The notes beneath the pieces were generated by a model. The model was not told the origin of the DNA, made no database searches, and was given only the letters and a program-made list of their open reading frames with translations. This document shows, piece by piece, positions 60,484 through 64,000 of a stretch of DNA of 64,000 bases. Made by a program: the position numbers and the translations under genes. Position 1 is the stretch's first letter. Each line of letters opens with the position of its first letter. Source of the DNA: Paenibacillus phytorum. Lineage in GTDB: Bacteria > Bacillota > Bacilli > Paenibacillales > NBRC-103111. The stretch covers positions 62,001 through 126,000 of the forward strand of contig NZ_WHOA01000039.1 in the NCBI RefSeq assembly GCF_013141715.1, in the 5' to 3' direction.

Positions 60484-62742
60484 ATGGCAATACGAGAAGA
60501 GGACTTAAAGACAGGCCGTTGTTGGAGTGGGTTTGTAAAAGGTAAATGGCAAACGGCAATTGATGTGAAAGATTTTATCGATCAAAATATGACGGTTTAC
60601 GAAGGAGATCATTCCTTCTTGGCAGGTCCTACAGAAGCAACAGATGATCTGTGGTTTCTTATCAGTATGCTTACGAGCAAGGAGAGAGAAAATGGTGGTG
60701 TATTGGATATCGATGTCCAGACGGTGTCCACAATTACATCGCATGCGCCAGGTTATATCGAACAGAGCAAAGAGAAAATTGTCGGTTTGCAAACCGATGC
60801 TCCACTGAAGCGTTCTGTACAGCCTTTCGGCGGTATTCGCATGGTTATCGATGCTTGCGAAGCATATGGCTTTAAGCTGCCGGAAGAAATAATACAAGTA
60901 TTTACAGATATCCGCAAAACGCATAATCAAGGTGTGTTCGATGCATACACCTCGGAGATGAAAATAGCGCGTAAGGCTGCAATTATTACAGGGCTTCCTG
61001 ATGCTTACGGCCGTGGTCGCATTATTGGCGATTACCGACGTGTCGCTCTGTATGGCGTGGACCGGTTGATCGAGGAAAAGAAGAAAGACCTTCTACAAAT
61101 GGAAGTGGATGCGATCACCGAAGATGTCATTCGGCTGCGCGAAGAACTCTCTGAGCAAATTCGCAGTTTGGGTGAATTAAAACAGATGGCCAAAAATTAC
61201 GGTTACGATATTGCGAAGCCGGCAGTGAATGCTACTGAAGCGGTTCAATGGTTATACTTCGCTTATTTGGCAGCCATCAAAGAGCAGAACGGAGCGGCGA
61301 TGAGCCTTGGACGCGTATCGAGCTTTCTAGATATCTATTTCGAAAGAGATCTATCTAATGGAACATTGACGGAAGTAGAGGCGCAGGAGCTTGTTGACCA
61401 TTTTGTTATGAAGCTTCGCATCGTCAAATTTTTACGTACCCCCGACTATAATGAGCTTTTCAGTGGAGACCCTACTTGGGTAACAGAATCAATTGGTGGC
61501 ATGGGATTGGACGGCAGAGCGCGAGTGACAAAAAATTCCTTCCGCTTTCTGCATACCTTATACAATCTAGGGCCTGCACCAGAACCGAACCTGACCGTGC
61601 TGTGGTCAACCAGGCTGCCGGATGGCTTCAAAGCTTACTGTGCCAAAGTATCGGTCGAGACCAGTTCGATTCAATATGAGAATGATGACCTAATGCGGCC
61701 TTTTTATGGGGATGATTACGGTATTGCTTGCTGTGTTTCCGCGATGCGCATCGGCAAGCAGATGCAATTCTTCGGCGCACGCGCCAATCTGGCCAAGGCT
61801 CTGCTCTATGCAATTAACGGCGGTGTGGATGAGAAGCTTGGGATACAAGTAGGACCCCGGTTAGCTCCACTGACCTCCGAGGTTCTGAATTATGAAGAAG
61901 TGGCGGAGAAATTCGATGCCGTCATGGAGTGGCTGGCGAAGCTGTATGTGAACACACTTAACGTTATTCACTATATGCATGATAAGTACTGCTATGAGCG
62001 GCTGGAGATGGCTCTTCACGATCGTGAAATTGTACGCACCATGGCAACGGGTATCGCGGGATTATCCGTAGTGGCTGACTCACTGAGCGCGATTAAGTAT
62101 GCAAAGGTACGCCCGATCCACAATGAAAATGGCATAGCGGTCGACTTTGAAATTGAAGGCGAGTATCCGCAGTATGGCAATAATGATGAGCGTGTCGATG
62201 CCATTGCCATTCAATTGACGGAAACGTTCATGAATAAAATTAGGAAGCATAAGACGTATCGTGGCGCAGTGCCAACGATGTCCGTTCTGACGATTACATC
62301 AAATGTCGTGTATGGGAAAAAGACAGGAAGTACCCCAGATGGCCGTAAAGCTGGAGAACCCTTCGCACCAGGCGCCAATCCCATGCATGGACGTGATCGG
62401 AAAGGTGCATTGGCCTCATTGGCATCTGTTGCAAAGCTTCCCTATGAGCATTGCCTTGATGGCATATCCAACACGTTCTCGATTGTACCGAAGGCACTTG
62501 GCAGGGAAGAGGAGTCACGCATCTCGAATCTTGTTTCCATGCTCGATGGCTATATGGCCAATTACGGTCATCATCTGAATATTAATGTTTTTGACCGTGC
62601 AAAGCTGTTGGATGCAATGGAGCATCCGGAGCAATATCCACAATTGACGATTCGTGTTTCCGGCTATGCAGTGAACTTCATCAAGCTGACCAAGGAACAA
62701 CAGCTTGATGTGATACATCGTACTTTTCACGGCACGATGTAA
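60484..62742 (+). CDS. pflB: Pyruvate formate-lyase (formate C-acetyltransferase)
   Basis: 752 residues, normal for PFL. It is a glycyl-radical enzyme that converts pyruvate and CoA to acetyl-CoA and formate without oxygen. The adjacent active-site cysteines are Cys416-Cys417 in IACCVSAM. The glycyl radical residue is Gly727 in RVSGYAVNF near the C terminus. [17 protein letters not shown] and the C-terminal [10 protein letters not shown] are also typical of true PFL rather than a diol dehydratase-type relative. A strong AAGGAGG site precedes the ATG, 26 bp after adhE. The activating enzyme follows 21 bp downstream. The three genes form a fermentation operon. Confidence 0.97.
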   Translation: MAIREEDLKTGRCWSGFVKGKWQTAIDVKDFIDQNMTVYEGDHSFLAGPTEATDDLWFLISMLTSKERENGGVLDIDVQTVSTITSHAPGYIEQSKEKIVGLQTDAPLKRSVQPFGGIRMVIDACEAYGFKLPEEIIQVFTDIRKTHNQGVFDAYTSEMKIARKAAIITGLPDAYGRGRIIGDYRRVALYGVDRLIEEKKKDLLQMEVDAITEDVIRLREELSEQIRSLGELKQMAKNYGYDIAKPAVNATEAVQWLYFAYLAAIKEQNGAAMSLGRVSSFLDIYFERDLSNGTLTEVEAQELVDHFVMKLRIVKFLRTPDYNELFSGDPTWVTESIGGMGLDGRARVTKNSFRFLHTLYNLGPAPEPNLTVLWSTRLPDGFKAYCAKVSVETSSIQYENDDLMRPFYGDDYGIACCVSAMRIGKQMQFFGARANLAKALLYAINGGVDEKLGIQVGPRLAPLTSEVLNYEEVAEKFDAVMEWLAKLYVNTLNVIHYMHDKYCYERLEMALHDREIVRTMATGIAGLSVVADSLSAIKYAKVRPIHNENGIAVDFEIEGEYPQYGNNDERVDAIAIQLTETFMNKIRKHKTYRGAVPTMSVLTITSNVVYGKKTGSTPDGRKAGEPFAPGANPMHGRDRKGALASLASVAKLPYEHCLDGISNTFSIVPKALGREEESRISNLVSMLDGYMANYGHHLNINVFDRAKLLDAMEHPEQYPQLTIRVSGYAVNFIKLTKEQQLDVIHRTFHGTM

Positions 62743-62763
62743 TATAGAGAGGGGAGCAGACCG

Positions 62764-63489
62764 ATGAAAGGACGCATACATTCCTTCGACTCCTTTGGCA
62801 CCGTTGACGGTCCGGGTATCCGCTTTGTTCTTTTCATGCAGGGCTGTGCGCTGCAATGTAAGTACTGCCATAATCCGGATTCATGGGAAATGAATACAGG
62901 CAAACAGATGGATGTAGAGGAGATTCTTAATGAGATTGAACCTTACCTTGAATACTATCGCCGTTCAGGCGGTGGAGTTACTGTAACGGGCGGGGAGCCA
63001 ACTTTGCAGGCTCCCTTCCTAGCCCGTTTGTTTGCCGAATGCAAAAGGCGCTGGGGCCTGCATACTGTGCTGGATACGAACGGATTTTGTGAGCCGAGTC
63101 ATGCACAGGAGCTTTTGGATGTGACGGATTTAGTACTGCTCGATCTGAAGCAGATCAATCCGGATAAGCACATCGCGCTTACGGCACAGCCGAATGATCG
63201 TATCTTGCGCTTTGCTGAACATCTGAATGAGATCAATAAGCCTGTCTGGATTCGTCATGTGCTTGTACCTGGATGGACGGATGATTATAAGGATTTACTC
63301 GAACTCGGCAAGTTCATCGGTTCATTGCCCAATGTTAGTAAATTGGAGCTGCTGCCCTATCACAGAATGGGCGTCTATAAGTGGCAGCAAATGGGGAAAG
63401 AGTACCCTTTAGAACAATGTCCTACACCAACAGATCAGGAAGTTGCCAGAGCGAGGAATCTCATTGATATGGGGATGGATATTATTTAA
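62764..63489 (+). CDS. pflA: Pyruvate formate-lyase activating enzyme (radical SAM)
   Basis: 241 residues, the usual length. The radical SAM cluster motif CxxxCxxC is Cys28, Cys32 and Cys35 in GCALQCKYCHNPDSW; TGGEPTLQ is the SAM-binding motif. The N terminus (HSFDSFGTVDGPGIRFVLF) is typical of PflA. Using a 4Fe-4S cluster and S-adenosylmethionine it abstracts hydrogen from the PFL glycine (Gly727 of the preceding gene). The ATG follows GAGAGGGGAG. It is the last gene of the operon and is followed at once by a strong hairpin terminator. Confidence 0.97.
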   Translation: MKGRIHSFDSFGTVDGPGIRFVLFMQGCALQCKYCHNPDSWEMNTGKQMDVEEILNEIEPYLEYYRRSGGGVTVTGGEPTLQAPFLARLFAECKRRWGLHTVLDTNGFCEPSHAQELLDVTDLVLLDLKQINPDKHIALTAQPNDRILRFAEHLNEINKPVWIRHVLVPGWTDDYKDLLELGKFIGSLPNVSKLELLPYHRMGVYKWQQMGKEYPLEQCPTPTDQEVARARNLIDMGMDII

Positions 63490-63497
63490 AAAATAAA

Positions 63498-63535
63498 AAC
63501 CAGTAGCGCTGGATGGGATTCCAGCACTACTGGTT
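63498..63535. terminator. Terminator after pflA
   Basis: A 16-bp stem with one mismatch (AACCAGTAGCGCTGGA against TCCAGCACTACTGGTT) and a 6-nt loop, followed by ATATTCTTTT. It starts 8 nt after the pflA stop. It also lies 20 nt past the stop of the minus-strand small gene, where the downstream sequence reads TTTTTATTTTTT, so it should work in both directions. Confidence 0.88.
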
Positions 63536-63555
63536 ATATTCTTTTGCAGAGAAAG

Positions 63556-63759
63556 TCATAACAGGTACTCCTCTTGAAGGCCGGCTTGATGCAGATACTT
63601 CATCGCATTCAATTTTTCAGTAGGCGGTTCGAATTGCTGTTGTGTGATTTGTTCATCCTGTTCTCGTAACCCACCAACTCTTTCAGCAAATAACTGTCCA
63701 TACTCGCAGCAGAAATCATCACGTAATGCTTCTAAATTCTCATTATGCAGGGTTGTCAT
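63556..63759 (-). CDS. Small 67-residue protein of unknown function, probably oxygen-regulated
   Basis: Minus-strand gene starting at ATG 63759, chosen because AAGGAG lies 8 nt upstream; an in-frame GTG at 63768 has no such site. The protein is soluble and acidic, rich in Glu and Gln (LREQDEQITQQQFEPPTE), with a Cys-Cys pair near residue 17 (DDFCCEYGQLF) and no membrane helix. I do not recognise the family. It has a full expression unit: a TATAAT -10 box (63791-63796), a TGTGA-N6-TCACA site centred at -41.5 and a downstream terminator, which argues that it is real. It lies divergent from an ArsR-type regulator. Confidence 0.65.
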   Translation of the reverse strand: MTTLHNENLEALRDDFCCEYGQLFAERVGGLREQDEQITQQQFEPPTEKLNAMKYLHQAGLQEEYLL

Positions 63760-63790
63760 AGTAACCACTCCTTCTCTGTTTTATAATTTT

Positions 63791-63796
63791 ATTATA
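63791..63796 (-). promoter_or_regulatory. Perfect -10 box for the 67-residue gene
   Basis: On the minus strand this reads TATAAT. Transcription would start near 63784, giving a 25-nt leader with an AAGGAG site. No -35 match is seen; the palindrome sits there instead, centred at -41.5. Confidence 0.55.
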
Positions 63797-63804
63797 TATC
63801 ATGC

Positions 63805-63846
63805 CTATGCGAATGTATGTGATATATTTCACATACATTCGCATAG
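63805..63846. promoter_or_regulatory. Long palindrome with FNR/CRP-like core between divergent genes
   Basis: Two perfect 18-bp arms (63805-63822 and 63829-63846) flank a 6-bp AT spacer. The centre reads TGTGA-TATATT-TCACA (63818-63833), the same form as the adhE sites. The centre is at -41.5 of the minus-strand promoter and about 97 bp before the ArsR-type gene. It could bind an FNR/CRP-type activator at the core, or the neighbouring ArsR-family repressor over the longer arms. Confidence 0.75.
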
Positions 63847-63922
63847 ATTCAAATCGGATAATGCTATTTGTTTTATGATATGATAGATATATTCAAATTT
63901 CCGAACATTAGGGGAGAACGTG

Positions 63923-64000
63923 ATGTTTCAAGAAATACAGCATTTTAAAGCCGACTTTTTCAAGGCGTTAGCACACCCATTGCGTATAAGAATTCTTGAA
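63923..64000 (+). CDS. ArsR-family transcriptional regulator, N-terminal fragment cut by window end
   Basis: Only 26 codons are inside the window. ATG 63923 follows GGGGAG by 6 nt. The visible protein starts MFQEIQHFKADFFKALAHPL and continues RIRILE. FKALAHPLRIRIL is the hallmark first part of the ArsR/SmtB winged helix-turn-helix domain. Such proteins are small dimeric repressors that respond to metals, redox state or other signals; the effector cannot be told from this fragment. It is divergent from the 67-residue gene across a long palindrome, which suggests auto-regulation or shared control. Confidence 0.82.
   Translation, partial: MFQEIQHFKADFFKALAHPLRIRILE

Noticed and set aside
1..64000. 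tRNA, rRNA, transposase or prophage genes
   Set aside because: None recognised on either strand; no insertion-sequence ends or target duplications were seen around the NRPS operon.

Overview
The window looks like chromosomal DNA of a low-to-mid GC Gram-positive spore-former, most likely Paenibacillus or a close relative (Paenibacillaceae). This is inferred from the Bacillus-type non-ribosomal peptide synthetase (NRPS) modules, strong AGGAGG-type ribosome sites, a SrfAA-like acylating starter domain, tyrocidine-like docking ends, and a palindromic intergenic repeat that I associate from memory with Paenibacillus. No 16S rRNA or other decisive marker is present.

Region by region: (1) 1-1382, minus strand: a secreted alpha/beta-hydrolase lipase, cut by the window edge. 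(2) 1843-52947, plus strand: one roughly 51-kb operon for a 13-module lipopeptide NRPS. In order it holds a type II thioesterase, four synthetases (modules 1-5, 6-7, 8-9 plus a trailing C domain, and 10-13 plus thioesterase), two half-size ABC exporters, and a diaminobutyrate aminotransferase. (3) 52986-53369: a small AT-rich membrane protein ending in a terminator shared with (4) 53422-56160, minus strand: a GAF-PAS-GAF-GGDEF-EAL cyclic-di-GMP enzyme. (5) 56433-57581: an MFS permease. (6) 57851-63489: the fermentation operon adhE-pflB-pflA. (7) 63556-64000: a 67-residue minus-strand protein divergent from an ArsR-family regulator cut by the window end, with a near-perfect long palindrome between them.

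How the lipopeptide genes work together: the starter C domain should N-acylate residue 1. The hand-read specificity codes predict acyl-Thr1-Dab/Orn2-Thr3-Tyr4-D-Phe5-X6-D-Thr7-Pro8-Val9-Thr10-Val11-X12-Tyr13. Epimerase domains sit only in modules 5 and 7. The terminal thioesterase would release or cyclise the chain, the stand-alone thioesterase would clear stalled carriers, the aminotransferase would supply 2,4-diaminobutyrate, and the ABC pair would export the product. I do not recognise this 13-residue pattern as a known lipopeptide. It does not fit tridecaptin or paenibacterin as I remember them.

The most unusual points are: module 10 is split so that one protein ends in a complete C domain and the next starts with a degenerate half C domain; a tandem array with three covarying hairpins lies at that junction; near-identical adenylation modules recur (3/10 and 9/11); and CRP/FNR-type sites sit at exactly -41.5 relative to plausible -10 boxes for both adhE and the small 67-residue gene.
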